From the NCBI RefSeq assembly GCF_020531965.1, contig NZ_JAJAWH010000001.1, positions 1 through 64,000 on the forward strand: a stretch of DNA of 64,000 nucleotides, read 5' to 3'. Shown piece by piece: positions 1 to 9,290 of the stretch (its first letter is position 1; every line of letters starts with the position of its first letter). A model generated the notes under the pieces. It was not told the DNA's origin. It saw only the letters and a program-made list of their open reading frames with translations, and searched no databases. The position numbers and the translations under genes were made by a program. Origin of the DNA: Pseudorhizobium xiangyangii. GTDB taxonomy: Bacteria > Pseudomonadota > Alphaproteobacteria > Rhizobiales > Rhizobiaceae.

Positions 1-27
1 GCCGCGTCGGCCGACGCGGCTTTTTTT
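1..27 (+). terminator. Rho-independent terminator of a gene left of the window
   Basis: Positions 1-20 form a perfect GC-rich inverted repeat (GCCGCGTCGG followed by its complement), and positions 21-27 are seven T residues. This is the layout of an intrinsic terminator for a rightward gene ending before the window. It lies 18 bases past the stop of the leftward DUF1476 gene, but no matching T-run for that strand can be seen because the window begins here. Confidence 0.75.
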
Positions 28-44
28 AGCATCTGCTGGTGAAT

Positions 45-356
45 TTAGCTTTTCACCGCGGTTATTGCATCCTGCAGGCTGGAGAACATCTTCTGCCGGA
101 TGTCTTCGTCCGAGACAGAAACACCAGCTGCGTCGAAATCCGCCCGGATCTTGCGGAAAACGTCTTCGTCACCGGCCTCGACGAAGTCGGCATCGATGAC
201 TTCCTTGGCATAGGCGTCTGCATCGCGACCCAGAAGGCCGGCTGCCCACTGTCCAAGCAGCTTGTTGCGTCGAACGATGGCCCGGAACTTCTGTTCCTCG
301 TCGAGAGCAAACTGGGTTTCGAAGGCGCGTTCGCGGTCTTTCATATCGGTCATCAT
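45..356 (-). CDS. DUF1476 protein, ATP synthase zeta-type inhibitor
   Basis: A small soluble acidic/basic helical protein of 103 residues, matching the DUF1476 family found in alphaproteobacteria. In Paracoccus the family member is the zeta subunit, which inhibits ATP hydrolysis by the F1 part of ATP synthase through its N-terminal region; the same role is inferred here. The N-terminus (MTDMKDRERAFE, then ALDEEQKF) is the usual family start. Two ATGs in tandem (356 and 353) follow a GGGAGA ribosome site about 8 bases upstream, so the start lies well inside the open frame that extends to 470. The gene is divergent from purC. Confidence 0.85.
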   Translation of the reverse strand: MMTDMKDRERAFETQFALDEEQKFRAIVRRNKLLGQWAAGLLGRDADAYAKEVIDADFVEAGDEDVFRKIRADFDAAGVSVSDEDIRQKMFSSLQDAITAVKS

Positions 357-731
357 CCTGTTCTCCCGGTATCGGTTCGAATTTCGAGCATAAATCAAAA
401 CCGGGATCAAAGTGCAATGTGATTTGTCAAAGCAGTGGAAGCCCGGCCGTCCGCCGAATTCATGTCGCATTCAACGACTAGCAATTGCGATATGTCCGCG
501 ACAAGCTGCTATCGGCTCTGGATGAATCCACTGGTTCGATGCGCCCTTGGAGAAGGCTCCGCGGGAATCACGTTTGCAAAAGGCTTCGCTCAACACCACT
601 TCTTGTGGTCGTAGCTGCTTTGGCATCGCGGCAGAATCGCGTCATTGTGATTCTTGTTCGTTTCCGCTATGGGACCGCTCAACCGACCTTTCACTGCGCC
701 TCAGTTGCGCCAAACAACGAGACATCAGAAA
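357..731. other. Divergent intergenic region, DUF1476/purC
   Basis: A 375-base gap between the divergent DUF1476 and purC starts. It should hold both promoters. The only promoter-like match I find for purC is weak: TTGTGA at 645-650 and CTATGG at 667-672, with a 16-base spacer. I see no inverted repeat, RNA gene or convincing small reading frame. No PurR-like or riboswitch architecture is recognisable by eye. Confidence 0.4.
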
Positions 732-1496
732 ATGAACCGTCGCCGCCGTATCTACGAAGGCAAGGCCAAGATCCTGTATGAGGGCCCCGAGCCCGGCACG
801 CTGATCCAGTTCTTCAAGGACGACGCCACTGCCTTCAACAAGAAGAAGCATGACGTGATCGATGGCAAGGGCGTTCTGAACAATCGCATTTCAGAATTTC
901 TCTTCAACCATCTCAACAACATCGGCATCCCGACGCACTTCATCCGTCGCCTCAACATGCGCGAGCAGTTGATCAAGGAAGTCGAGATGATCCCGTTGGA
1001 GATCGTCGTTCGCAACGTCGCCGCAGGCTCCCTTTCTTCACGGCTCGGCATCGACGAGGGAACCGTTCTTCCCCGCTCGATCATCGAATTCTATTACAAG
1101 TCGGATGCACTCAACGACCCTATGGTGTCGGAAGAGCACATCACGGCTTTCGGCTGGGCAAACCCTGCCGAACTCGACGACATCATGGCGCTGGCGATCC
1201 GCGTCAACGACTTCCTCTCCGGCCTGTTCCTCGGCGTTGGCATCCAGCTCGTGGACTTCAAGATCGAATGCGGCCGTCTCTATGAAGGCGACATGATGCG
1301 CATCATCCTGGCCGACGAGATTTCGCCAGACAGCTGCCGCCTGTGGGATATCGAGACGAAGGAAAAGATGGACAAGGACCGTTTCCGCCGCGACATGGGC
1401 GGGCTTGTCGAGGCCTACTCCGAAGTGGCCCGGCGCCTTGGCATCATCAATGAGAATGAACCGATCCGCGGCACCGGCCCGGTTCTGGTGAAGTAA
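732..1496 (+). CDS. purC: Phosphoribosylaminoimidazole-succinocarboxamide synthase
   Basis: SAICAR synthetase, 254 residues, which joins aspartate to CAIR using ATP in de novo purine synthesis (cytoplasm). The N-terminal nucleotide-loop segment ([14 protein letters not shown]), the substrate segment around [11 protein letters not shown] and the metal/aspartate region around [10 protein letters not shown] are typical of the family. The frame is open back to 654, but homologous proteins begin at [10 protein letters not shown], so ATG 732 is chosen; the ribosome site is weak. The gene starts a rightward purine cluster: purS follows after 18 bases. Confidence 0.96.
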   Translation: MNRRRRIYEGKAKILYEGPEPGTLIQFFKDDATAFNKKKHDVIDGKGVLNNRISEFLFNHLNNIGIPTHFIRRLNMREQLIKEVEMIPLEIVVRNVAAGSLSSRLGIDEGTVLPRSIIEFYYKSDALNDPMVSEEHITAFGWANPAELDDIMALAIRVNDFLSGLFLGVGIQLVDFKIECGRLYEGDMMRIILADEISPDSCRLWDIETKEKMDKDRFRRDMGGLVEAYSEVARRLGIINENEPIRGTGPVLVK

Positions 1497-1514
1497 GACA
1501 CGAAGGGGCGACTG

Positions 1515-1757
1515 GTGATTAAGGCACGTGTAACGGTAACGTTGAAAAACGGCGTTCTGGACCCGCAAGGCAAGGCAATCGAAGGCGCGCTTTCAAGCCT
1601 TGGCTTCGAAGGCGTAGGTCATGTTCGTCAGGGCAAGGTCTTCGACCTCGAACTCGACGGCGCGGACAAGGCCAAGGCCGAATCCGACCTCAAGGCGATG
1701 TGCGACAAGCTGCTGGCGAACACCGTAATCGAGAACTACAGCATCGCTATCGACTGA
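1515..1757 (+). CDS. purS: FGAM synthase subunit PurS
   Basis: A protein of 80 residues matching PurS, the small subunit that with PurQ and PurL forms the three-part formylglycinamidine ribonucleotide synthase (FGAR + ATP + glutamine to FGAM). PurS bridges PurQ and PurL and helps pass ammonia. The family pattern of beta-strand start (KARVTVTLKNGVLDPQG) and the GFEGVGHVRQGK segment is visible. The start is GTG 1515, with AAGGGG seven bases upstream. It lies between purC and purQ, and its presence agrees with the short form of PurL encoded at 3230-5437. Confidence 0.95.
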   Translation: MIKARVTVTLKNGVLDPQGKAIEGALSSLGFEGVGHVRQGKVFDLELDGADKAKAESDLKAMCDKLLANTVIENYSIAID

Positions 1758-1864
1758 TGAGTTGAGAGTGGCCGCGTTGACGCACTGTCAGCACGGCCGG
1801 TCGCATTGAAACCGCCTGGAAGCATACGCTGTCCAGAAAGCACAAGCAAAGTGTGAGGCCGTCC

Positions 1865-2536
1865 ATGAAATCCGCAGTCGTTCAGCTTCCTGGTCTCAAT
1901 CGTGACCGTGACATGATCGATGCCCTCACCAAAATATCCGGCCAGGCGCCGGTCACGGTGTGGCAGACGGAAACCGAAATCCCGGACGTCGACCTGATCG
2001 TCATTCCCGGCGGCTTCTCCTATGGCGACTATTTGCGGTGCGGCGCCATAGCGGCGCGGATGCCGGTCATGCAGGCCATTCGCGACAAGGCCGAAAAGGG
2101 CGTCAAAGTCCTCGGCGTCTGCAACGGCTTCCAGATACTCGTCGAAGCAGGCCTGTTGCCCGGCGCGCTGATGCGGAACACCTCCCTGCGTTTCGTCTCC
2201 AAGGAAGTCATGCTGGAGGTCGTCAACGCCGACACGCATTTCACGCGCACCTACGAAAAAGGGCAGCTCATCCGCTGCCCGGTGGCACATCATGACGGCA
2301 ACTACTTTGTCGACGACGCGACGCTTGCAGCACTTGAGGACGGCAATCAGGTCGTCTTCAGGTATGCGGCCGGGACCAATCCCAACGGCTCGCTCGGCGA
2401 TATCGCCGGCGTCATCAACGCCCATGGCAACGTCCTCGGCATGATGCCTCATCCGGAGAACCTGATCGAGGCAGCGCATGGCGGCAACGACGGTCGCGGC
2501 ATTTTTGCCTCGGCGCTCGAGGTGATCGCCGCCTGA
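1865..2536 (+). CDS. purQ: FGAM synthase glutaminase subunit PurQ
   Basis: Class I glutamine amidotransferase of 223 residues that supplies ammonia to PurL. The nucleophile elbow GVCNGFQ (catalytic Cys), the [10 protein letters not shown] segment and the C-terminal MMPHPE motif (catalytic His and Glu) are all present. The first candidate start (1853) is four codons upstream; ATG 1865 fits family N-termini ([10 protein letters not shown]) and has GTGAGG upstream. A gap of 107 bases separates it from purS. Its acceptor subunit PurL lies beyond a small lipoprotein gene. Confidence 0.96.
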   Translation: MKSAVVQLPGLNRDRDMIDALTKISGQAPVTVWQTETEIPDVDLIVIPGGFSYGDYLRCGAIAARMPVMQAIRDKAEKGVKVLGVCNGFQILVEAGLLPGALMRNTSLRFVSKEVMLEVVNADTHFTRTYEKGQLIRCPVAHHDGNYFVDDATLAALEDGNQVVFRYAAGTNPNGSLGDIAGVINAHGNVLGMMPHPENLIEAAHGGNDGRGIFASALEVIAA

Positions 2537-2594
2537 CGCCCAGACTATCGCAATCCACACCCAGCCGCAGCGCCAAGCTCAAGGATACTCATCC

Positions 2595-2993
2595 ATGTCG
2601 TATCGTCCTGCAGCCGGTCTGCTTGCGCTCTTTGTAGTCGCGGCCTTCGGTCTTTCCTCCTGTCAGTCCGACCGCAGCGCCGCGCCGACAGCCAATCGGG
2701 CAGCTCTTCCCACGATGGAACGCGTCGCCCTCAACGCAAATGCCTGCTGGTTCAAATCCGGTGACGCGACCTTCAAGCCCTATCGTCTGGCACCCGAGCT
2801 GAACTCTTTCTCAGGGCGCCCGCGCATCCTTGCGGTGCCACGCAACAGCCCTGAATCGCGCCCTGCCCTTGTCGTGCAGGCTGAAGGCAATCCCGCAAAG
2901 CTCGATGCCTTCGGCCCTCTGATGGATGGCGAATCGGGGAAACGCATTCGGCATGACGTGCTGAAATGGGCCGGCGGCAACAAGGGCTGCTGA
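2595..2993 (+). CDS. Small lipoprotein of unknown function
   Basis: 132 residues. The N-terminus has a hydrophobic signal segment (residues 7-20) ending in a lipobox FGLSSC, so Cys23 is the likely lipid-anchored residue and the mature protein should sit in the envelope. The rest contains a few conserved-looking aromatic and Cys positions (ACWFKSGD near residue 52; a final Cys) but no family I can name. It lies between purQ and purL with 58 bases to purQ, suggesting cotranscription with the purine genes without an evident functional link. Confidence 0.75.
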   Translation: MSYRPAAGLLALFVVAAFGLSSCQSDRSAAPTANRAALPTMERVALNANACWFKSGDATFKPYRLAPELNSFSGRPRILAVPRNSPESRPALVVQAEGNPAKLDAFGPLMDGESGKRIRHDVLKWAGGNKGC

Positions 2994-3229
2994 CCGCCAG
3001 GTTGCAACCGGTCAATCACCTCATCAGGAAGTAAATAGTCACTCCGATGGTAGCCACACTCACCACTTCGGCTGTCGCGTGCCCGGGCTGATGGCCAGCC
3101 ATAGGTTTTGAGAGACGCTCCCGCTTAACAGCCTGGGTAGAACTGAGGCGTGAAAGGAATTTTCCTATCGCGCCTTTCTCATGCTTAGGCTAAAGAGACG
3201 GCCAATTCCCGTCCCAGCCAGAGAAGATT

Positions 3230-5437
3230 ATGACCATTCCGAACAGCATTGCGATTACGCCGGAACTCGTTGCCTCGCATGGGCTGAAGCCGGATGAATA
3301 TCAACGGATCCTCGACCTGATCGGGCGCGAGCCGACCTTTACGGAACTCGGCATCTTTTCCGCTATGTGGAACGAGCACTGCTCCTACAAATCCTCGAAG
3401 AAATGGCTGCGCACCCTGCCGACCAAGGGTCCGCGGGTCATCCAGGGCCCGGGCGAAAACGCCGGCGTGGTCGATATCGATGACGGCGACGTCGTCGTCT
3501 TCAAGATGGAAAGCCACAACCACCCATCCTACATCGAGCCCTATCAGGGTGCTGCCACCGGTGTCGGCGGCATCCTGCGTGACGTATTCACCATGGGCGC
3601 CCGACCGATCGCTGCGATGAACGCGCTTCGCTTTGGGGCTCCCGACCACCCCAAGACCAGGCATCTCGTTAGCGGCGTCGTGGCTGGAGTGGGCGGCTAT
3701 GGCAATTCCTTCGGTGTTCCGACAGTGGGCGGCGAAGTCGAGTTCGACGAGCGCTACAACGGTAACATTCTCGTCAACGCCTTTGCGGCGGGCCTCGCGA
3801 AGTCCGACGGCATCTTCCTGTCGGAAGCCAAGGGCGTCGGACTGCCTGTCGTCTACCTCGGTGCCAAGACCGGCCGCGACGGCGTCGGCGGCGCTACGAT
3901 GGCGTCCGCTGAGTTCGACGAAACCATCGAGGAAAAGCGCCCCACCGTCCAGGTCGGCGACCCCTTCACGGAAAAGTGCCTGCTGGAGGCCTGCCTTGAA
4001 CTGATGAAGACCGGCGCCGTCATCGCCATCCAGGACATGGGTGCGGCCGGCCTCACCTGCTCGGCCGTCGAGATGGGCGCCAAGGGCGGCCTCGGCATCG
4101 AACTCGATCTCGACAGCGTGCCGGTTCGCGAAGACCGCATGACAGCCTACGAGATGATGCTCTCCGAAAGCCAGGAGCGCATGCTCATGGTCCTGAAGCC
4201 GGAGAAGGAAGAGGAAGCCAAGGCCATATTCGTTAAATGGGGCCTCGACTTCGCCATCGTCGGCAAGACCACGGATGACCTGCGTTTCCGCGTCCTCCAC
4301 CAGGGCGTGGAAGTTGCCAACCTGCCGATCAAGGAACTTGGTGACGAGGCGCCCGAGTACGATCGCCCCTGGAAGGCGAGCGAGGCACGCCCCGCCCTTC
4401 CTGCTAGCGAAGTCGCGGAGCCAGACGATTACAATGCCGCGCTCCTGCAGCTGATCGGCTCGCCGAACCAGTCGAGCCGCCGTTGGGTCTGGGAACAGTA
4501 CGACACGTTCATCCAGGGCAACTCGCTGCAACGCCCGGGTGGCGATGCGGGTGTCGTCCGCGTCGACGGTCATCCGACAAAGGCGCTGGCCTTCTCCTCC
4601 GACGTCACGCCGCGCTACGTCGAGGCCGATCCGGTCGAGGGCGGAAAGCAGGCTGTCGCCGAATGCTGGCGCAACATCACGGCCACCGGTGCAGAGCCGC
4701 TTGCCGCAACCGATAACCTGAACTTCGGAAATCCGGAAAAACCGGAAATAATGGGCCAGCTCGTCGGCGCCATCCAGGGCATCGGCGAAGCCTGCCGCGC
4801 ACTCGATTTCCCCATCGTCTCGGGTAACGTGTCCCTCTACAATGAGACCAACGGTGTCGCGATCCTGCCCACGCCGACCATTGCGGGCGTCGGCCTGCTG
4901 CCCGATTGGTCTAAGATGGCTCGCATCGGCGGCATGCAGGACGGCGACGTCCTGATCATGATTGGCGGCGACGGTACGCATCTTGGCTCGTCGATCTACC
5001 TCCGCGACGTTCTGAATTCCACGGAAGGCCCTGCCCCGTTTGTCGAACTGGCTGCAGAGCGTCAGAATGGCGATTTCGTGCGAGGTCTGATCCGCAATGA
5101 CCAGGTGACCGCCTGCCACGACATCTCCGACGGCGGTCTCGCTCTGGCGCTCGCTGAAATGGCAATGTCGGCAACCAAGGGCATGAGCGTGAGCCTGGTG
5201 GACCAGCGCGGCGCCACCCACGCATTGCTATTCGGCGAAGACCAGGCCCGCTACATCGTTGCCGTCCCGTCCGACCTTGCCAATTTCATCGGCGCCGGTG
5301 CTGAAAGCGCGGGCGTGCCGTTCCGCAGGCTCGGAACCGTCGGCGGCGATCGTCTGGTGGTGGATGGCGTCATCGACGTTGCCATTGTCGATTTGGTAAA
5401 CGCCAACGAGAGCTGGTTCCCGGCCTTCATGGCTTAA
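3230..5437 (+). CDS. purL: FGAM synthase large subunit PurL
   Basis: The synthetase subunit of the PurSQL complex, 735 residues, the usual length of the small (three-subunit) type. The N-terminal catalytic segment [12 protein letters not shown] (His50), the nucleotide motif MESHNHPS (residues 93-100) with the following glycine-rich GAATGVGG, and the second AIRS-like half with GDGTHLGSS are present. ATG 3230 follows GAGAAG. It is preceded by a 236-base gap after the lipoprotein gene, so it may have its own promoter. A 678-codon open frame on the opposite strand is only a coding shadow. Confidence 0.97.
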   Translation: MTIPNSIAITPELVASHGLKPDEYQRILDLIGREPTFTELGIFSAMWNEHCSYKSSKKWLRTLPTKGPRVIQGPGENAGVVDIDDGDVVVFKMESHNHPSYIEPYQGAATGVGGILRDVFTMGARPIAAMNALRFGAPDHPKTRHLVSGVVAGVGGYGNSFGVPTVGGEVEFDERYNGNILVNAFAAGLAKSDGIFLSEAKGVGLPVVYLGAKTGRDGVGGATMASAEFDETIEEKRPTVQVGDPFTEKCLLEACLELMKTGAVIAIQDMGAAGLTCSAVEMGAKGGLGIELDLDSVPVREDRMTAYEMMLSESQERMLMVLKPEKEEEAKAIFVKWGLDFAIVGKTTDDLRFRVLHQGVEVANLPIKELGDEAPEYDRPWKASEARPALPASEVAEPDDYNAALLQLIGSPNQSSRRWVWEQYDTFIQGNSLQRPGGDAGVVRVDGHPTKALAFSSDVTPRYVEADPVEGGKQAVAECWRNITATGAEPLAATDNLNFGNPEKPEIMGQLVGAIQGIGEACRALDFPIVSGNVSLYNETNGVAILPTPTIAGVGLLPDWSKMARIGGMQDGDVLIMIGGDGTHLGSSIYLRDVLNSTEGPAPFVELAAERQNGDFVRGLIRNDQVTACHDISDGGLALALAEMAMSATKGMSVSLVDQRGATHALLFGEDQARYIVAVPSDLANFIGAGAESAGVPFRRLGTVGGDRLVVDGVIDVAIVDLVNANESWFPAFMA

Positions 5438-5499
5438 GCGTTAATCCTTCGGACAGGCTTCCCGAATGCCATCGTGGGGCCGCCGCATAAGTCTGCGAC

Positions 5500-6132
5500 G
5501 TGGATATGAAGTACATCACGAACATGGTGTTGAACTGGCTGAGTTCGCCGGGTGCCGTCTGGCATTACCGGCGGATCTGGCTTGATGCCTTGGCACTTGC
5601 GATCCTTGCCACCGCTTCAGTGTGGCTGATTTCAAGCGCTCGCGGCCTGAGCACAATCCAGATATTTGACGAGAATGCTCCGCATGAGATGTTGCAGTCC
5701 GTATTTCTCGGATTGGCGGTAATTCTGGCAGTGGTCGCCGCCTGGCGCGCCGAAGCGTTTGGCCGGTATCTGTCGATCTCGATCGCCCTGATCTGCTACA
5801 TTTTCTTCTTCCGGGAAGTTCCTGTCTGCAAAGGTGAAATCGTGTCGTTCTGCACGTCACGCCCGCCGCATGTCCTGTCGATCGCAGGCGGGGCGATTGC
5901 TTTGCTCATCTGCACGATCTTCTATGAGATCCGACATCGCGGGACAGTGCTCAAGGCGGTCCATCCCGCCCTTTCATGGCCGCTCGCCATTGCAGCATTC
6001 TCCCTATTCGGCAGCCAAGTGATGGAACGTTTCCATTTCGTGGCGGTTGAGGAAACGCTTGAGCTTTATGCTTACGCGGTCCTGTTGCTCGCGTCCCTGT
6101 GGCTCATGCGGAACAGCGGCCGCTACCGGTAG
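5500..6132 (+). CDS. Polytopic membrane protein of unknown function
   Basis: About 210 residues with roughly five or six hydrophobic segments: LDALALAILATASVWLI near residue 30, a stretch near 67-82, one near 94-102, one near 126-140, one near 159-170 and a last one near 190-205. A VPVCKGEIVSFC segment with two cysteines lies in a loop. I recognise no family. The start is uncertain: GTG 5500 or ATG 5506, neither with a strong ribosome site. It stands alone between purL and the BolA gene. Confidence 0.6.
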   Translation: MDMKYITNMVLNWLSSPGAVWHYRRIWLDALALAILATASVWLISSARGLSTIQIFDENAPHEMLQSVFLGLAVILAVVAAWRAEAFGRYLSISIALICYIFFFREVPVCKGEIVSFCTSRPPHVLSIAGGAIALLICTIFYEIRHRGTVLKAVHPALSWPLAIAAFSLFGSQVMERFHFVAVEETLELYAYAVLLLASLWLMRNSGRYR

Positions 6133-6278
6133 TACGGCGGATTTGGGAAAGTTCGCATCCGCTGGGCACACGTCCGGTAGCCCCTGCGCCATTCCTTTGA
6201 CCCCAACGTGGCTTTGAGGCACTCTCGCCTTGGCTTACCCCGCGAATCTGCGGAACGAATTGAAACAAGGATCACACC

Positions 6279-6512
6279 ATGCCAATGAACCCCGGCGACA
6301 TTGAAGACATGATCAAGGCAGGAATACCCGGCGCCAGGGTGACTATCCGAGATTTGGCCGGCGATGGAGACCACTACGCCGCTGAAGTCGTTGCCGAGGC
6401 ATTCCGGGGGATATCCCGCGTTCAGCAGCACCAGATGGTCTACGAGGCTCTCAAGGGCAATATGGGCGGCGTCCTTCACGCTCTTGCCCTCCAGACCTCT
6501 GCACCCGACTGA
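6279..6512 (+). CDS. BolA-family protein (IbaG/YrbA-like)
   Basis: A 77-residue protein with the BolA fold pattern: an N-terminal helix (PGDIEDMIKAGIPGA), then VTIRDLAGDGDHYAAEVVAEAF, and the family signature RVQQHQMVYEAL near residue 48. The conserved His residues can take part in binding a [2Fe-2S] cluster shared with a monothiol glutaredoxin. The partner gene, grxD, lies 149 bases downstream in the same direction, which supports that role. ATG 6279 has an AAGGA site upstream. Confidence 0.9.
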   Translation: MPMNPGDIEDMIKAGIPGARVTIRDLAGDGDHYAAEVVAEAFRGISRVQQHQMVYEALKGNMGGVLHALALQTSAPD

Positions 6513-6661
6513 CCAGCAACCGACACATCCTCACCCGACCGGCGACACATAAGGGAAATTGATCGCTTCGAGTGGTCGCCTATGCTGGAATTTCGCCAAG
6601 CACATGCTATTTAGAGGGCGAGCAATCCGGACCTTGAACCCGGACAAATAAGGACATCGAC

Positions 6662-6994
6662 ATGAGTGGAATTCAAGAATTCATCGCCAACGAGGTGAAG
6701 ACGAACGACGTCGTTCTCTTCATGAAGGGCACGCCGCAGTTTCCGCAGTGTGGCTTCTCGGGCCAGGTGGTTCAGATTCTCGACTACCTCGGTCTGGACT
6801 ACAAGGGCGTGAACGTCCTGGCCGACCAGGAAATTCGTGACGGCATCAAGCAGTATTCCAACTGGCCCACGATCCCCCAACTGTATATCAAGGGTGAATT
6901 CCTCGGCGGTTGCGACATTGTGCGCGAGATGTTCCAGTCCGGGGAACTGCAAAGCCATCTTCAGGAAAACGGGATCACCGTGCGGGCTGCATAA
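6662..6994 (+). CDS. grxD: Monothiol glutaredoxin Grx4
   Basis: A 110-residue monothiol glutaredoxin. The active site CGFS is visible (residues 37-40, after PQFPQ), along with the glutathione-binding WPTIPQLYI and the GGCDI loop. Members carry or transfer [2Fe-2S] clusters, bound with glutathione, and pair with BolA proteins. The adjacent BolA-family gene agrees with a Grx4-BolA complex in iron-sulfur trafficking. The gene is followed by a strong intrinsic terminator at 7031-7062. Confidence 0.95.
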   Translation: MSGIQEFIANEVKTNDVVLFMKGTPQFPQCGFSGQVVQILDYLGLDYKGVNVLADQEIRDGIKQYSNWPTIPQLYIKGEFLGGCDIVREMFQSGELQSHLQENGITVRAA

Positions 6995-7030
6995 GCTCAC
7001 CCCCGGGTTTCAAAATCTAAATCTGTTCAA

Positions 7031-7062
7031 GGCGCCGTCCCCACGGCGCCTTCGTTTTCTTT
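7031..7062 (+). terminator. Intrinsic terminator after grxD
   Basis: GGCGCCGT and ACGGCGCC pair perfectly around a CCCC loop (7031-7050), followed by TTCGTTTTCTTT. It separates grxD from the following transporter, and it argues against the TTG at 7061 as that gene's start. Confidence 0.8.
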
Positions 7063-7075
7063 GGGATTTTTTACC

Positions 7076-8323
7076 GTGACAGCTACTTCGCAAGCCGCAA
7101 CCGACCGTCTAGGCGGAATGGGCAAGGTTGAATTCATCGCTCTCATGGCGATGCTGATGGCGCTCAATGCCCTTGCCATCGATATCATGCTGCCGGGATT
7201 GCAGGAAATCGGCGCCGCTCTCGGTGTCGAGAATGAAAATCACCGGCAATACGTCGTCTCAGCCTACCTCCTCGGATTCGGCGTTGCACAGCTCGCATAC
7301 GGTCCGATCTCGGATCGCTTCGGCCGCCGCCGTCCGATGCTGGTGGGACTGGCAATCTACGTGATCTCCTCGCTTGCTGTGGTCGCGGCGCCGTCCTTCG
7401 CCGGCCTGCTCGCGCTCCGTTTCATCCAGGGGATTGGCTCCGCCGCTATGCGGGTCATCACCATCTCGATCGTCCGCGACATTTACGGTGGCCGGGCCAT
7501 GGCCGAAGTCATGTCGCTTATCATGATGGTATTCATGGTCGTTCCGGTCATTGCGCCCGGAACCGGACAGATCATCCTCCTGTTCGGAGACTGGCACCTG
7601 ATCTTCGTCTTCATGGCGGTCATGGCACTGGCGGTTGCTCTCTGGATGCATTTCCGACTGCCGGAAACCCTGCACCCCGAAGATGTCCGTCCCTTCACCG
7701 TACGCTCCGTTCTCGGCGGCTTCCGGATCGTGCTCACCAACCGGATCGCCCTCTGCTACACGATCGCGAGCATGTTCATATTCGGGGCCCTGTTCGGCTT
7801 CATCAATTCGGCACAGCAGGTCTACGTCGGAATCTACGGCCTTGGCGTCTGGTTTTCCGTGGCCTTCGCGGCAGTCGCCCTGTTCATGGCGCTGTCATCC
7901 TTCGTCAACGCTCGACTGGTGGGCCGGTACGGAATGCGCGGGCTCTCGCACGCGTCTCTGCTCGGCTTCGTCGTCGTCACCCTCCTGTGGCTGCTGGTGC
8001 AGATCTTCGGGCCGCAGCCGATGCCTTTCCTTCTGTTCCTCGCCTTTTTTGCTGTGGCGATGTTCCAGTTCGGCTGGATTGCTTCGAACTTCAATTCGCT
8101 CGCCATGGAGCCGCTCGGTCATGTCGCCGGCACAGCGTCTTCGGTCCTCGGCTTCATGGGAACAGTCGGCGGCGGCATTATCGGCGCGCTGATCGGGCAG
8201 GCGTTCGACGGAACGGCGCTGCCGATGGTGGCGGGCTTCTTTGTGGTCTCGGTGATCGGGCTGATCTTCGTGCTGATCGGCGAAAAGGGCCGCCTGTTCC
8301 AACCCCAGAACCCGCCCGTGTAG
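7076..8323 (+). CDS. Bcr/CflA-type major facilitator exporter
   Basis: A 12-segment major facilitator of about 415 residues in the drug/H+ antiporter Bcr/CflA group. The N-terminal segment ALNALAIDIMLPGLQEIG and the loop 2-3 motif GPISDRFGRRRP (motif A) are diagnostic; the family exports drugs such as bicyclomycin, sulfonamides or amino-acid derivatives by proton exchange. The true substrate is unknown. The open frame runs back to a TTG at 7061 inside the grxD terminator T-tract, so GTG 7076, with GGGA ahead, is preferred; ATG 7118 is also possible. Confidence 0.88.
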   Translation: MTATSQAATDRLGGMGKVEFIALMAMLMALNALAIDIMLPGLQEIGAALGVENENHRQYVVSAYLLGFGVAQLAYGPISDRFGRRRPMLVGLAIYVISSLAVVAAPSFAGLLALRFIQGIGSAAMRVITISIVRDIYGGRAMAEVMSLIMMVFMVVPVIAPGTGQIILLFGDWHLIFVFMAVMALAVALWMHFRLPETLHPEDVRPFTVRSVLGGFRIVLTNRIALCYTIASMFIFGALFGFINSAQQVYVGIYGLGVWFSVAFAAVALFMALSSFVNARLVGRYGMRGLSHASLLGFVVVTLLWLLVQIFGPQPMPFLLFLAFFAVAMFQFGWIASNFNSLAMEPLGHVAGTASSVLGFMGTVGGGIIGALIGQAFDGTALPMVAGFFVVSVIGLIFVLIGEKGRLFQPQNPPV

Positions 8324-8345
8324 TTCTTGGAGGACAACCGTCAGG

Positions 8346-8461
8346 ATCAAAAAGGGGATCCAGTGCCGCGCGCCATCTGGCGCGCTGCGCGTTAAGAGGC
8401 TGCGCATCGTACTTTCCGAAACCCAGTTCAGGCTTTCGGCTCGATGCGCCGGCCCCTTTTA
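8346..8461. repeat. RIME1-like intergenic mosaic element
   Basis: Between two convergent genes lies a roughly 110-base element with two large palindromes. The first is GCGCGCCA/TGGCGCGC (8368-8385). The second is GCGCATCG (8402-8409) pairing with CGATGCGC near 8442-8449, enclosing CCGAA/TTCGG. The ends AAAAGGGG (8350-8357) and CCCCTTTT (8453-8460) also pair. This agrees in size and plan with RIME1, an intergenic mosaic element with two large palindromes described in Rhizobiaceae. The right end overlaps the stop of the monophosphatase gene. Confidence 0.6.
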
Positions 8462-9283
8462 CATCTCCAGGATTTCGCGCCTCAGCATGTGCCAGCTTTC
8501 CTTGTCGGTTGCGGCAAGCAGACCACCTTCGAGGTGGTGCGGCAGATAGGGCGACCCGTCGAAACGGGCCACATAGCCGCCAGCCTCCTGCGCGACCAGC
8601 GTCCCCGCCAGGTGGTCCCAGGGCATCAGCTTGTTGTACATGATGAAGTGCACATGCCCGCCGCCGAAGGTGCGATATTCATGGGCGGCGCAACGGTAGC
8701 TCGCTACGAACCGGACCTTGGCCAGATTGCCGAGCACCCGCTCGCGAACTTCGCCGAAGAAATAACCAGCGGAAGCCATTCCTACCATGCTGTCGACGCT
8801 GGTCGGCGCGGCTACAGAAAGGCGCTCGGCCTCGCCATTCGGACGACGCAGGTATGCACCTGCCCCCTTCTCGGCGATCACCCAATCGTCTCCCATGGGA
8901 TCGTAGATGATGCCGGCTACTGTTTCGCCTTTCCAGACGACGGATGCCATGACGCCATAGGCAGGGATCCCGGAGGCAAAGTTGAAGGTGCCATCGATGG
9001 GATCAACGACGATGGCAAAATCGGCCGACGCCAACTTGCCGAGAAGATCAGGATCCGCCGCCACCGACTCTTCGCCGATGAAGAGCGCATCCGGCGCAAT
9101 GGCGGCAATTTCCCGCCGGATCATCCGTTCCGCGGCTTCGTCTGCTTCCGTCACAAGGTCGGTGGGCTCGCTCTTCGAGCGAATATCGCCGGCCCCCAGC
9201 TTACGGAAACGCGGCAGGATTTCGGTCTTGGCCGCCAGCCGCAAGCAGTCAGCCAGCTTCGAAACGTCTACGGGATTGGTCAT
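8459..9283 (-). CDS. Inositol monophosphatase-family phosphatase
   Basis: A 274-residue Mg2+-dependent phosphatase of the inositol monophosphatase/CysQ superfamily. The metal-binding motifs are present in order: GEES near residue 70, DPIDGT near residue 93 and PWDHLAG in the C-terminal part, followed by QEAGG. Substrates in this family include inositol phosphates, 3'-phosphoadenosine-5'-phosphate and histidinol phosphate, and the sequence alone does not decide between them. ATG 9283 lies 7 bases from the stop of ttcA, so it is probably the last gene of alaS-ttcA-phosphatase. Confidence 0.88.
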   Translation of the reverse strand: MTNPVDVSKLADCLRLAAKTEILPRFRKLGAGDIRSKSEPTDLVTEADEAAERMIRREIAAIAPDALFIGEESVAADPDLLGKLASADFAIVVDPIDGTFNFASGIPAYGVMASVVWKGETVAGIIYDPMGDDWVIAEKGAGAYLRRPNGEAERLSVAAPTSVDSMVGMASAGYFFGEVRERVLGNLAKVRFVASYRCAAHEYRTFGGGHVHFIMYNKLMPWDHLAGTLVAQEAGGYVARFDGSPYLPHHLEGGLLAATDKESWHMLRREILEM

Positions 9284-9290
9284 GAAAAAC

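Noticed and set aside
3185-5221. Long leftward open frame of 678 codons opposite purL
   Set aside because: It is the complementary shadow of purL in a GC-rich genome; its translation is low-complexity and matches no family, while purL is certain.
7061-7063. TTG start of the first Bcr/CflA transporter
   Set aside because: It lies in the T-tract of the grxD terminator; GTG 7076 has a GGGA site and fits better.
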